From: Closterium sp. NIES-65
Lineage: Eukaryota; Streptophyta; Zygnematophyceae; Desmidiales; Closteriaceae
Direction: 5' to 3'
Assembly: GCA_948144175.1 (NCBI GenBank)
Contig: CANXME010001990.1
Location: 1,116,001 to 1,180,000 of the forward strand
Length of the DNA stretch: 64,000 bases
Part shown: positions 23,410 to 34,584 of the stretch, piece by piece
Layout of the letters: every line of letters begins with the position of its first letter
Position numbering within the stretch: position 1 is the stretch's first letter
Position numbers and translations under genes: made by a program
Notes under the pieces: model-generated
Seen by the model: the letters and a program-made list of their open reading frames with translations, nothing else
Told to the model about the DNA's origin: nothing
Database searches by the model: none

Positions 23410-24146
23410 TGTTGGATGCACGTCATTCTGAGTGCATGTCATTCTGAGTGCATGTCATCCTAACGTCCTGCCGAGTGCTCGTGCTATTTGTGCTTGCATG
23501 ATTTGCATGAGCATATGTCATTATGCATGGCTGTTGGATATTGTCATCTCTGTGTTTTTCTCCAAGTATAAATGCTTGATCATGCAGGAGAAATCCAGAG
23601 CTTTCCAACGATACCAAGATCGCCTTATTCCGACCAAGATCGCCCAAGTTACAAGATTTCCAAGACTTGGATTTCTTATTACCTTTTGGGGTTATATCTA
23701 ATATGGGTGATTACTTGGGACATGACTATAAAGGGATCTTTGGTTGGGTGGTTAGGGAAGGCAACTTTGACTTTTGGATTGGGGTGGCTAGAAGTTTCTA
23801 GCATGGGTTGCAAATGTTGCAACACCTAGGCAAAATCCTTCTAGATTGGATTTTGCATGTGACACCTCAAGGACCTCATGATGAGGGTTGCATCCTTGCT
23901 GCTAGGAAGGTTCCTACCATCCTTCCCTAGCTCTTGGAGAACCCCTTCCCTCTCATGGTTCTCTTGGAGGTTCCCAACTCCAACTTCCTATGCCCACATG
24001 GTTCTCACTCTCTAGACCATCTTAACGACTGATTCAACTTGGAGATGATAGCTAAGCCTAAGGCGCACAATCCTACCGAGCGGATTTGCGTTTAGTTGAG
24101 TAATGAGTTCGTCGTAAGTTCTCAAAGTAACAGATCCTGAACAACA
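23410..24146 (+). repeat. E4 3' LTR
   Basis: 737 bp, beginning TGTTGGATGCACG and ending CCTGAACAACA, with a 5-base inverted terminal match (TGTTG/CAACA). The ends are set by comparison with the solo copy at 38030-38801, whose TSD is exact. A near-tandem repeat of GTCATTCTGAGTGCAT occurs just inside the left end. Confidence 0.92.
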
Positions 24147-24309
24147 ACATGTGTTGCTAAATACTAGCTAAAAAGAACAAACGATGAAACGGTGACATGT
24201 TGCGTACTAGTCTATCCTTGCGTAATTACAGGCCATCGAACGCACAAACAAGCGTCACATGCTGTGTAGTTGTGCGAATGAGTTTAAACAAGATCCTATG
24301 GCAATGTAC

Positions 24310-24348
<39 letters not shown>

Positions 24349-24423
24349 ATTCAAACGATGAAACAGTGACATGTTGCGTACTAGCCTATCCTTGTGTAGT
24401 TTCATAACATCGAACGCACAAAC
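24147..24423 (+). repeat. Satellite block A (about 181-bp monomer)
   Basis: About one and a half monomers of the same satellite as at 31069-33816. Anchor words are GACATGTTGCGTACT, CTATCCTTG, CGAACGCACAAAC and GTTGTGCGAATGAG. The middle of one monomer is replaced by an A tract (24315-24347). The block ends with CAAAC (24419-24423), the E5 target site. Confidence 0.88.
24315..24347 (+). repeat. Poly(A) tract of 33 bases inside the satellite
   Basis: An uninterrupted run of A lies in a satellite monomer at the place where other monomers read GAAATACCTGAATGTGTG...GCTAAAAAAGAC. It looks like expansion of the short A run in that segment together with a deletion. It is not the tail of a non-LTR element, since satellite sequence continues in phase on both sides. 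Confidence 0.8.
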
Positions 24424-24539
24424 TGTCAAACTTATATGATCTAGCCTGTGTAGGCTGTAGCGGGTTAGATAAAATTCTAGGGTTTCAAATTTGTATCACT
24501 TCATTCCTTAGTCATTCCATCCTCGTTCTAATCTTCACA
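24424..24539 (+). repeat. E5 5' LTR
   Basis: 116 bp, TGTCAAACTTATATG to ATCTTCACA. Compared with its partner it lacks about 12 bases (CTAAGGGGTACA) after GGGTTAGATA. Confidence 0.93.
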
Positions 24540-24551
24540 TGTTATCAGAGC
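24540..24551 (+). promoter_or_regulatory. E5 primer-binding site
   Basis: TGTTATCAGAGC adjoins the LTR directly and is the initiator-Met type with one mismatch. It is followed by a hairpin, GTTCCC-TAGT-GGGAAC (24554-24569). Confidence 0.88.
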
Positions 24552-24569
24552 AGGTTCCCTAGTGGGAAC

Positions 24570-25430
24570 GCTTCCTAGGGCCCACCACTTAAATTCGATA
24601 AAAATAAAAATTTCTGCCCGGAGCGCGAGTCGCCTTTGCCCGAGGCGCGCCGCGTGGGCCGCCCTCCCGTCGCGTCGCGCCCTCTTAGAGGCTCCTCTCA
24701 CGGCCCCTCGCGTCCCCTCAGCGGCCCTGTCGCTGCCCTTAGCGGCCCCGTCGCCGCCCTTTGCGGCCCTCTTGCCGCCCTTGCGGCCCCGTCGCCGCCC
24801 TCAGCGGCCCCGTAGCCGCCCGCAGCAGCCCCGTCGCCGCCCCTCGCGGCCCCGTCGCCGCCCATTGCGGCCCTCTTGCCGCCCTTGCGGCCCCGTCGCC
24901 GCCCTCAGCGGCCCCGAAGGGCCCCTTCGCGGCCCTGACGCCGCCCGTTGCGGCCCCGTCGCCGCCCGCTGCGGCCCCGTCGCCGCCCTTCGCGGTCGTC
25001 CGCGGCCCCACTCGGCCCCTCGTGGCCCCCACCCCCCCCCCCCTCGTGGCCCCCCTCGCGGCCCCTTAGCGGCCTTGTTGCCGCCCTTCGCGGCCCCTCC
25101 CGGCCCCTTCCCAGCCCCAGAAGCAGTAGCGGCCACTTCTGCCGTGCAGCCGCCGCCGCTGCCAACTGCAGCCGCCGCCACTGCCGGCCACCGCTGCCGA
25201 CGTCGCCACCGCCGCTACCGCCCCGGCCCTGCCGCTGCCGCAACAGCCGCCGTCGAGCCGCCGCCATTGCCACTGTCGATCCGCCGCGGCGGTCGAGCCG
25301 CCACCGTCGAGCCGCCATTATCGAGCCGCCACCGCCGAGCCGTCGCCGCTGTCGAGCCGCCGCCGCTGTCGAGCCGCCGCCGCTTTCGAGCTGCCGCTGC
25401 CGTTGAGCCCCAGCCGCAGCTGGACTCTTC
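24570..25430 (+). repeat. E5 GC-rich repetitive leader
   Basis: About 860 bases made of imperfect short repeats around GCGGCCCCGTCGCCGCCC (about 15-18 bases each), followed by GTCGAGCCGCCGCCGCT units. Long open frames cross it on both strands (for example 24562-25794) only because stop codons are rare in such sequence; their products are Pro/Arg/Ala low-complexity. It occupies the place of the untranslated leader between primer site and gag. Confidence 0.85.
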
Positions 25431-25535
25431 CCTTCTCGCCACTGGTGAGCACTGTTCTGCTGCTACTGCTCTTTCTACTTATCCTGCTGCTTCTACTGCT
25501 ACTGCTCTTTCTAGCGTTACTGTTGCACATGGCTT

Positions 25536-25800
25536 GACCAGATGCAGCTCCAGCACCGTCCGCGTGAGTCTCTCACGCCCCAACACCTTCGTTAATGGTA
25601 CGCTAGTTGGGGTTGTCGGGGTAGCCGTGCTGTTACTGCTACTACTGCGGCTACTACTCCTACTGCTACTCCTGGCGGTGACCAGCTGCAGCTCCGGCAA
25701 CGTCCGCGTCAGTCCCTCCCGGCCCACCAGCTTCGTGAGTGGTACGCTAGGTGGGGTTGTCGGGGAGGCCTTAGTGGGAGTCGTTCTGGAGTGAGTAGTT
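25536..25800 (+). repeat. Tandem duplication of about 144 bp in E5
   Basis: GACCAGATGCAGCTCCAGCA (from 25536) and GACCAGCTGCAGCTCCGGCA (from 25680) start two copies of the segment that encodes the Gln-rich/QQLREWY region before the Cys/His motif. The first ends near 25623 in GTTGTCGGGG and is followed by a CTACTGCTACTG spacer. The gag capsid that should precede it is absent. Confidence 0.75.
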
Positions 25801-26189
25801 TGGGAGCTTCTTGTCGTGCCCAGGTGCAGCCTTGCGGGACTCTTGGTCACACAGAGTCCTGCTGCTTCGCCCGTTTGAGCGACGCTTGGCGTACAGTGTT
25901 TGGCGACGACGCTGAGCTCCCCTCCTGGTAGGAGCTACTTAGGCAGAGGGTAGACATCTTTACTCTATACTATGATGCTCTTCTCACTGCAATGTATGCA
26001 TTGACTACTAGTGCTGAGGGTGTCTCTCACCTATGTGTGCCGCCTGACCCAGGTATTCCGTCTCCTGCTCTAGGAGCTGGTGAGGCTGCTGCTCTAGGTG
26101 CTCGTGCGTCTCCTGCTCCAGGTGCTAGTGAGTCTCCTGCTTGAGGTGCTGGCGAGTCTGCTCTCTCTAGTGCAGCGCCTGGTGCGGTC

Positions 26190-29100
26190 GTACACACCTT
26201 CACCCTTGACTCAGGTGCTTCCCGCTCCTTCTTTTGAGACCGCACCACGCTTACGCCGCTAAGTCGGCCAGTGGCGGTCTCCCTGGCAGACCCCTCTAGG
26301 GGTCTTGTCCTTGCCCACTTCTCCACTGTTCTATCGTGTCCGGCGGCCCCTTCTGGCACCCTGTCGGGTCTTTACAAACTTGGTGAGTGGTGCTGACCTT
26401 CAGGATGGAGGGGTTCCCCAGTTCACTCCTGCGAGTCAGCGAGTGACCCACTGTACCTGTGCTCGGACGGGCCGTCACTTGGCCACGTTTACCCGTCAGC
26501 CTGGGTCGAGCCTCTACACACTGACTACTGAGTCTCCTCCATTCGCTGAGTCACCTCAGGTAGCCGCGTCGGGTCAGGTGTGTTCTGCGGCGTCCAGGCT
26601 TGGTCTTGAGTCTGCCCCCTGCTCGTGTCGTCTCCTGTCTCACTAGACTCTCCTCTAGCACCACCGCCTTGGTCACCCCTCCCTACCTCGTCTTTGAGGC
26701 ATGGCCTCCCGTATCCTTGTCTCTGGTATCCCCCGGTCCCTCCCTCCCCTTCGTCCGGGGCCTGCCCCCACCTGCGTTCCCCGCGTCGAGGGACGGCAGC
26801 GCGCTGCTCCTCAGTTCTCCAAGTTTCCTTCGACAGAGGCTCCGCTGCAGACGCTTCACATGGTTGTGTGGGGCCCAGCCCGCGTCCGTGGAAAGGGTCA
26901 CGAGCGTTACTTCTTGCTACTGGTTGACGACTACTCGCGTTACACCGCAGTCTTCCCCTTGCGCAGCAAGGGTGAGGTCACTGAGGTGTTGATCGCCTAG
27001 ATCCGCGCAGCTCGTCTCCAGCTCAGAGAGAGTTTCAGCTCGTACTTTCCTGTTCTGCGTCTGCACGCTGACAGAGGCGAAGAGTTCTCCTCTGACCTTC
27101 TGCGAGCCTTCTTTCGTGCACGAGGCATCCGCCAGACCTTCACGCTTCCGGACTCTCCGCAGCAAAATGGGATTGCTGAGCGCCGCATTGGCATGGTCAT
27201 GGACGTCGCTCGTACGTCCATTGTCCGTGAGGCTGCCCCCCATTTTCTGTGACCGTTTGCGGTTCGGTACGTGGCGCATCAGATCAACCTTCAGCCCCGG
27301 GTCTCCATGCCGAAGACCTCCCCTGCTTTGCTGTGGACGGGGAAGGTTGGCGATGCGTCTGCGTTCCGTGTCTAGGGATCTTGGGCGTTTGTCCGCGACT
27401 TGTCTGCGGACAAGCTGTCCCCTCGTGCTCTTCCGTGCGTCTTCCTTGGCTTCCCCCCTGACGCGCCGGGCTGGCAGTTCTACCACCCCACCTCACGCCG
27501 TGTTCTGTCCTCCTAGGACGTCACGTTTGACGAGTCGGTTCCCTACTACCGTCTCTTCCCCTACCGCACTGCTTCTCTCCCCCCCCCCCCCCGCCACTCT
27601 TCCTTACGCCAGGTCCCCCTCCGGAAGACCCCCCCCCCCCTCAAGGTCCTGCCCCCTCAGGTGTGTCTCACGTAGACGCAGTTGACCCTATCGAGGTAGC
27701 TATTAACACTGGTGCTACTAGGGTTGCTGAGCGTGCGGGTGCTGGGTCTGGGGGTGCTGACTCTGGGGGTGCTGAGCCTGGGGGTGCTGAGCCTAGGGGT
27801 GCTACGCCTGGGGGTGCTGAGCCTGGAGGTGCTGACTCTGGGGGTGCTGTGCCTGGGGGTGCTGAGCCTGGGGGTGCTACGCCTGGGGGTGCTGCGCCAG
27901 AGGGTGCTGAGCCTGAGGGTGCTGCGTCTGGGGGTGCGGAGTCTGAGGGTACTAGACCTACTCGTGTGGCATCTGGCGGTGCTGGGCTCGGAGGTTCTTC
28001 GGGTACTTCGTCCCGGCGGGAGCTACTCTCTCCACACGAGCTGCGCGAGTGGTTTGCTCAGCGCTGGAGGCGAGCTGCTGGAGCTGGAGGTGGTGCGGGT
28101 GCTGGAGGTTTTGCTGCTGCTGAGGGTGCTGGTGCCGCGGGTCCAGGAGGTGCTCGTACTGGGAGTACAAGAGCTGCTGGGCCTGCGGGTGCTTCTCGTA
28201 CTGGAGCTGGTGGTGTTGCGGGCGTCGGTGCTACCGAGGGTGCTGGAGCTGGAGCTGGTGAGGGTGTTGGCTCTGAGGGTGCCTCTCGTGCTGGTGCCTC
28301 TGAGGGTACTGGAGTTGGCGGTGCTAGAGGTGGGGTGCTACTGGAGCTGGTGCTGTCGTTGGGGGTGCTGGTGCGGGAGCTGCTGGTGGTGCTGGAGGTG
28401 GGGGTGCTGCTGGCGCTAATGCTATCATTCGGGGTGCTGGTGCTGTCCCTTCTAGTGCTGGTGGTGCTGAGCGGCCGCGGCCGTACTTCGTTCCGCTCCT
28501 TGAGCAGGTTCTTGGTCTTCCACCCTCTGCTAGTCCGGCTCCTCCCTTCGAGGGTCCACCGCCTGTCCAGTCCGAGTCACAGTTACAGCCTACCTCTCCT
28601 CTGCCTGCTCCTTCGCCCTACACTGGACCTACTGGAGGTCTTGCTGAGCGTCGTGAGCCTGCGTCTCGTCCTGCGTCCCCTGTCCCTACTGCTCGCACTA
28701 GTGGTCATGGTTCACGTCAGTGTCCTCCCCCTGTCCTCGGCACGCACCGGATGTCTCTGCGTCCTTCCACTGCTCCGCTGCGTGCCCCTTTGCCTTCTCC
28801 TCCTGAGTCCTCTCTTCCTGTTCTTGCTGACCTGGAGTCGGACTCCCTTTGTGCTGCCAGTCCTATTGTCATGCGTCTCCTTGCTACTGTCGTCACTGAC
28901 CCTTCCTTTGAGTCGCTGCTGCGTCAGCCTAAGTTTCTAAGCTTCTCAACTTTGCTTCTCGCTCTCGCCTAGACTACGCTACTAGTCTTGTCGCTGAGTC
29001 TGAGTCTGTCTTTCCTCCGACCGTCGGGGGTGAGTGTGCCCTTGGCACGGACGTCATTGAGAACAGGCAGAAGGAGTTCCAGTGCATTGCTACTGCTTCA

Positions 29101-30722
29101 CCTCATCTCGTGTCCATGCTGCTTGCCCCTGAGGGAGACCCGGATGCACCAGACATCCCGACTCTGCGCTCTTACGTAGAGGCAATAGAGATTCCCTACT
29201 CCTCTCAGTGGAAGGCACCCATGGATGCAGAGATGGCTTCCTGGAAGTCCACAGGCACCTACGTCGACGAGGTTCCCCCTCCTGGGGCGAACATCGTCAC
29301 TGGCATGTGGATTTTAAGGGTGAAGCGGCCGCCGGGTTCTACGCCTGTCTTCAAGGCGCGTTACGTGGCTCGTGGCTTCAGTCAGCTGCAGGGAGTTGAC
29401 TACTTTCAGACCTTCTCTCCCACCCCGGAGATGACCACTCTTCGGGTAGTGCTGCACATAGCTTCTCACCGTGACTACGAGCTACACTCTCTTGACTTCA
29501 GCACAGCTTTCTTGCAGGGCAGCCTGCACGAGGAGATCTGGCTGCGCCGCCCACCTGGCTTCACTGGGTCTTTTCCTCCAGGTACCCAGTGGAGCCTCTG
29601 GCGGCCACTCTACGGTCTCCGCGAGGCACCTCGTGAGTGGCACGACACACTGAGGACTACACTTGCGGCTCTTGGGTTTGCTCCTTCTACTGCCGACCCG
29701 TCACTGTTTCTGCGCACCGACACTTTCTTTGTAGCTGCTCTACATCAACGACTTGGTCTTTGCCACAGCTGACACTGCTGGACTCGCCCACGTGAAGTCT
29801 GAGCTGCAGAAGAGACACACGTGCACAGTCGAGGGTGAACTGCGTAGCTACCTTGGCTTGTAGATCACCTGGGACAGAGCACGCCGCACCATTACCCTGA
29901 CTCAGCCATACATGGTGCAGCAGGTCGTCCAGCGCTTCGGCTTCACGTACTCCTCGCCTAAGGCCACTCCTCTGTCTACTCGCCACTTGCTCTTAGCTCT
30001 GCCTTCCGATGAGTCCATAGAGTCTAGTGGCCCGTACCCAGAGCTTGTTGGCTGCCTCATGTACTTGATGACCTGCATCGACCTGACCTTGCATACCCTC
30101 TTAGCATTCTGGCATGCTATGTTGCTCCTGGGAAACACAGACCAGAGCACATGGCTGCAGCAAAGAGGGTGTTGCGCTACTTGTGCAGTACGTCGGGCAT
30201 GGGGCTTCTGCTTGGAGGGCGGAGTCCAATGGTCCTCACTGGTCACGCAGACGCTTCTTGGGCTGACGACCAGACTACGCAGCGGTCGTCACAGGGTTAC
30301 ACCTTCAGCCTTGGTTCCGGCTCTGTTTCGTGGCGGTCTACCCGCTCGTCTTCTGTTCTCGGCTGCAGTTGTGAGGCTGAGATCTAGCAGAGGCCATGGC
30401 TGCACAGGAGCTACGCTGGCTCACCTACCTGCTGACTGACCTTGGAGAGCCGCCTTGTTCTCCTCCAGTTCTGTATGTAGACAACAAGGCCATGCTGGCC
30501 TTGTGTCGGGAGCACAGACTGGAGCACAGAAGGAAGCACATCGCTCTTCGCTACTTCCTTGCTCGTGAGCTTCAGCAGCGCGGTCAGCTGCGCCTTGCTT
30601 ACGTGGCCTCTGAGGCCAACACTGCTGATATCTTTACCAAGGCACTTGCGCCTTGTGACCATCAGCGCTTCTGTACTCTGTTAGGTCTTGTACCTACCTT
30701 GCCTCACTTGCTCACTTCTTGA
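26190..30722 (+). pseudogene. E5 protease-integrase-RT-RNase H, broken
   Basis: Protease (HTFTLDSGASRSFF then a stop) lies near 26195-26240. Integrase runs from about 26640 to 27540, with HADRGEEFSS for the second Asp motif and DSPQQNGIAERRI. The linker of Gly-Gly-Ala-Glu-Pro repeats is at 27730-27960. RT starts near 29110 (EIPYSSQWKAPMDAEMASW). The catalytic box near 29741 reads YIND in place of YVDD. RNase H covers about 30150-30722 with HADASWADD, CEAEI followed by a stop, and YVDNKAMLALC. More than ten stops or frameshifts interrupt the frame. It cannot make a functional RT. Confidence 0.9.
27730..27960 (+). repeat. E5 15-bp minisatellite in the integrase-RT linker
   Basis: About 15 imperfect copies of a 15-base unit, consensus GGTGCTGAGCCTGGG, encoding Gly-Ala-Glu-Pro-Gly repeats. 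The same array occurs in E6-E9. Confidence 0.88.
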
Positions 30723-30940
30723 CCTTGCTTGTACTGTTACATATATATATTTATATATCTGCTCTTGCTTATTTAGCGTTATATATATGTGTGTACTCAT
30801 GCATGTGAACTAGCCTTGTGGCCTTGACCTTGTGCTCAGAATGTGTGGTGGCGTTGTGATCCACCCTGAGCTTGCTTTGCCTTGCTTTGCTTGACTGGTC
30901 TTGTGACCCCTTGTTCTCCCCCACTTTGCCTTTGGGGGTG

Positions 30941-31068
30941 TGTTAGACTTATATGATCTAGCCTGTGTAGGCTAGAGCGGGTTAGATACTAAGGGGTACA
31001 CAATTCTAGGGTTTCATATTTGTATCACTTCATTCCTTAGTTATTCCATCCTCGTTCTAATCTTCACA
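30941..31068 (+). repeat. E5 3' LTR
   Basis: 128 bp, TGTTAGACTTATATG to ATCTTCACA, followed by the TSD CAAAC. It is preceded by the family's short purine-rich GGGGGTG. Confidence 0.93.
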
Positions 31069-33198
31069 CAAACAAGCATCACATGCTGTACAGTTGTGTA
31101 AATGAGTTCAAACAAGTTCCTACTTAAATGCAATTGATTGAAATACCTGAATGTGTGAAGAAATGGTGCGAAAAATAACAACAAGACGTTCAAACGGTGA
31201 AATGTTGCGTACTGGCCTATCCTTGCACAGTTTCAGGCCATCGAAGGCACGAACAAGCGTCACGAGCTGCGCATTTGTGCAAATTAACTCAAACCAGTTC
31301 CTCTTGCATTGTAATTGAATGAACTACCTAATTGTTTGAAAAAAACGTGCTAAAAAGGACATCCAGACGATGAAACCGTGACATGTTGCGTACTGGCCTA
31401 ACCTTGCACAGTTTCAGGTCATCAAACGCAAAAACAAGCGTCATGTGCTGCATAGTTGTGCGAATTAACTCAAACCAGTTCCTAGGGCAAGGTAATTGAG
31501 TGAAATAACTGATTATGTGAAGAAATGGGGTTAAAAAAGACAACTAGATGATGAAACGGTGACATGTTGCGTATTGGCCTATCCTTGCAGAGGCTCAGGT
31601 CATCAAACGCACAAACAAGCGTCACGTGCTGCGTAGTTGTGCAAATTATCTCAAACCAGTTCCTATGGCAATGTAATTGAGTGAACTAACGGACTGTGTG
31701 AATAAATGGGGCTAAACAAGTCAACTAGATGATGAAACAGTGACATGTTACGTACTGGGCTATCCTTGCACAGTTTCAAGTCATCAAACACACAAACTAG
31801 CGTCACGTGTTGCGTAGTTGTGCGAATTGACTTAAGCAAGTGGATATGGCAAGGTAATTTATTTAAATACCTGAATTTGTGAATAATTGGTGCTAAAAAA
31901 GACAACCAGATGATGAAACGGTGACATGTTGCATAATGGCCTACCCTTGCACAGTTTCAGGCCAGCAAATGCACAAACAAGCGCCACCTGCTGCATAGTT
32001 GTGTGAACGAGGTCAAACCAGTTTCTTCGGCTAGGAAATAGGATGTAATAGGTAAATGGGTGAGAAAAAGAGGTTAAAAGAACACCCAGATGTTGAAACA
32101 CTAACATGTTGAGCACAAGCCTATCCTTGCACAGTTCCAGGCCAGCAAATGCACAAACAAGCGCCACGTGCTGCGTATTTGTGCGAATGAGATCAAACCA
32201 GTTCATATGGCTAGGAGATAGGATGTACTAGGGAACTGTATGAAGAAATAGAGGTAAACTTAACACCGAGACGTTGAAACAGTAGTATGTTACGCACATG
32301 CCCATCCTTGCACAAATTCAAGTTAGCAAACGCACGAACATGCGCCACGTGCTGCATAGTTGTGCGAACGAGGTCAAAGCAGTTCTTATGGCTAGAAAAT
32401 AGGATTTAGTAGAGAACTGTTTGAAGAAATAGTGCTAAAAAAGGCATCCATACATTGGCGAGCTGACATGTTGCGCACAGGCCTATCCTTGCACAGATTC
32501 AGGCCAGCAAACGCACAAACATGCGCCACGTGCTGCGTAGTTGTGCGAACGAGGTCAAACCAGTTCCTATGGCTATGGAATAGGATTTAGTAGGGAAGAG
32601 TGTGAAGAAATAGTGCTAGAAAAGGCATCCAGACGTTGGCGAGCTGACATGTTGCGCACAGGCCTATCCTTGCACAGATTCAAGCCAGCAAACGCACAAA
32701 CATGCGCTACGTGCTGCGTAGTTGTGCGAAAGAGGTCAAACCAGTTTCTATGGCTAGAAATTAGGATGTAGAAGAGAAATGTGTGAATAAATAGTGCTAA
32801 ACAAGGCATCCAGACGTTGGCGCGCTGACATGTTGTGCAGGCGCCTATCCTTGCACAGATTCAGGCCAGCAAACGCACAAACATGCGCCACGTGCTGTGT
32901 AGTTGTGCGAGCGAGGTCAAAACAGTTCCTATGGCTAGGGAATAGAATGTTGTAGGAAACAGTGTGAAGAAATAGCGCTAAACAATGCATCCTGACGTTC
33001 GCGAGCTGACATGTTGCACACAGGCCTATCCTTGCACAGATTCAGGCCAGCAAACGCACAAACAAACATCACGTGTTGCGTAGTGGTGCAAATTAACTCA
33101 AACCAGTTCCTATGGCAAGGTAATTGACTGAAATACCTGAATGTGTGAAGAATTTGTACTAAAATAGATAGCCAGACAATGAAACGGTGACATGTTGC
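31069..33198 (+). repeat. Satellite block B (left part), about 181-bp monomers
   Basis: About 12 head-to-tail monomers. The word CATGTTG or its variants recurs near 31200, 31382, 31563, 31744, 31925, 32105, 32287, 32467, 32648, 32829, 33010 and 33191, giving a period of 180-182 bases. Two monomer classes alternate in blocks: one with AATTAACTCAAACCAGTTCC and GATGAAACGGTGAC, the other with GAACGAGGTCAAACCAG and GACGTTGGCGAGCTGAC. Frames of 60-110 codons on the minus strand are by-products of the repeat. Confidence 0.95.
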
Positions 33199-33324
33199 TG
33201 TCAGAAACAATAAGTGGTTGAACTAAGAAAAGTTGGAGTACAAGTAGCAAACCCTAGATTTGTGTACCCCCTAAAGGCTAACCCACTATAGCCTACACAA
33301 CAATAACAGATATAGTGTTTGACA
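33199..33324 (-). repeat. Solo LTR of the short-LTR family in the satellite
   Basis: 126 bp, reading TGTCAAACACTATATC to GTTTCTGACA on the minus strand. It is flanked by GTTGC (33194-33198 and 33325-33329); removing it restores the satellite word CATGTTGCGTACTGG. It contains the family core (TGTAGGCTATAGTGGGTTAG). Confidence 0.95.
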
Positions 33325-33816
33325 GTTGCGTACTGGCCTATCCTTGCACAGTTTCAGGCCATCGAACGCACAAACAAGCGTCACGTGCTACGTAGTTGTG
33401 AAATTAACTCAAACCAGTTCCTACGGCGAGGTAATTGATTGAACTACCTGAATGTGTGGAGAAATGGTGCTAAAAATGACAACAATATGATAAAGCTATG
33501 GTATGTTACGTACTCGCCTATCCTTGCACAATTTCAGGCCATCAAACAAACAAACAAGCGCTACGTGCTCCTAAGTTGTGCGAATGAACTAAAACCAGTA
33601 CCTATGGCAAAGTGATTGGTTGAAATACCTGAATGTGTGGAGAAATGGTGCTAAAAAACACAATCTGATTATGAAACTGTGACAAGTTGCGTACTGGCCT
33701 ATCCTCGCGCAGTTTCAGGCCATCGAACACACAAACAAGCGTCACGTGCTGCGTAGTAGTGCGAACGAGCTCAAACAAGTTTTTATGGCAAGGTAATCGA
33801 TCGGAATACCTGATTC
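33325..33816 (+). repeat. Satellite block B (right part)
   Basis: Nearly three more monomers in phase with the left part after removal of the solo LTR (anchors near 33502 and 33682, period 180). It stops at 33816 where E6 begins. Confidence 0.93.
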
Positions 33817-33944
33817 TGTCAAACATTATATATGTTATAGTTCTGTAGGCTATAGTGGGTTTAGCCTTAGGGGGTACACAATTCTAGGTTTTCCTACTTG
33901 TACTCTCAATCTTCCTAATTCAATCACTCCTTCTCATTCTAACA
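33817..33944 (+). repeat. E6 5' LTR
   Basis: 128 bp, TGTCAAACATTATATATG to CATTCTAACA. It is followed by a primer-like TTGCATCAGGAGCC (33945-33958), a diverged form of the initiator-Met site. Confidence 0.93.
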
Positions 33945-33959
33945 TTGCATCAGGAGCCT

Positions 33960-34500
33960 AGGTTAGGAACCTAGGACCATGTGTTACTAAAGGCCCGTCC
34001 TTCCGCTAGCGCCCTCGAGCGCCTTCTCACTTTAGCGCCCTCGCGCGCCTCGCTGTCCGTGCGCCCTCGCGCGCCTCGCTGTCTCGTTGCGTAGCCCATT
34101 AGAAGCCCGAGCGCGGCCCGTTTTTTGCCCGCACGCGGCCTCGTTTTTCCCCACGCAGCTCGTTAGCCGCCCTCGCGTGGCCTCCTTCTAGTGCGCGCGA
34201 CCCCCCCCCCCCCTAGCCGCCCACGCCGTCAACGTAGCCCGCCTTGGCCTCGCGCGGCCCCTAGAGCAGCTCGCCAGCTGCCCGTCGACCGGCGCGCGCC
34301 GCCACCTCGCCCTTGCAGGCCACCGCCCGTGCGTAGGTCGTCGCCCACGGGTAGGCCACAGCCAGCCCGTAGGCCGCCACCTCGACCCGCGCGCCGGCCC
34401 ACCCTCTCTGCCGAGCCGCGCCGCGCAGTCCTGCCCGAGCCGCGCCGCCCGAGTCGCGCCGCCCTGACCGAGCCGCGACGCCCCACCTGCAGCAACTGCT
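33960..34500 (+). repeat. E6 GC-rich leader
   Basis: A leader of GC-rich short repeats (CGCCCTCGCGCGCCTCGC, then GCCGCGCCGCCC units). It is shorter than in E5 and E7-E9. Antisense and sense frames over it encode only low-complexity Arg/Pro/Ala. Confidence 0.8.
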
Positions 34501-34584
34501 GTTCCTGTTCCTGCTGTTACAGCTGTCCTTACTACTACAGCTGCTCCTGCTACTGCTCTTACTGCTACTGCTACTACTGCCACT

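Larger units (their letters stand above)
18790..24146 (+). mobile_element. E4: 5'-truncated copia element, second long-LTR family
   Basis: It comprises a short leader, one polyprotein frame (18825-23309), a 3' untranslated stretch, a polypurine tract GAGGGGGAGTT (23399-23409) and the 3' LTR (23410-24146). No 5' LTR is present. The polypurine tract is the same as in E3, and gag and pol are related to E2/E3, but the LTR is different, so it is a sister family. The LTR family is confirmed by the solo copy at 38030-38801. The right end abuts satellite DNA. Confidence 0.9.
24424..31068 (+). mobile_element. E5: short-LTR copia retrotransposon, decayed
   Basis: A 6645-bp plus-strand element with LTRs 24424-24539 and 30941-31068 and TSD CAAAC (24419-24423 and 31069-31073). 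Removing it restores a normal satellite segment (GCACAAACAAGC). The order is primer site, GC-rich leader, remnant of the gag C-terminal region, protease, integrase, repetitive linker, RT, RNase H, AT-rich tail. The gag capsid is missing and pol carries many stops and frameshifts. It is the most decayed of the short-LTR elements. Confidence 0.95.

Noticed and set aside
24315-24347. A tract as the tail of a non-LTR retrotransposon or processed pseudogene
   Set aside because: Satellite sequence flanks it in phase on both sides and no retrotransposed body or TSD is present.
24562-25794. 410-codon open frame, Pro/Arg/Ala-rich
   Set aside because: It lies in the GC-rich repeated leader of E5, where stop codons are rare in all frames; the product is low-complexity and not shared with relatives.
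31069-33816. Regular repeats considered as a CRISPR array or tandem gene family
   Set aside because: The 181-bp units are contiguous without unique spacers, the context is eukaryotic, and the minus-strand frames of 60-110 codons simply repeat with the satellite.
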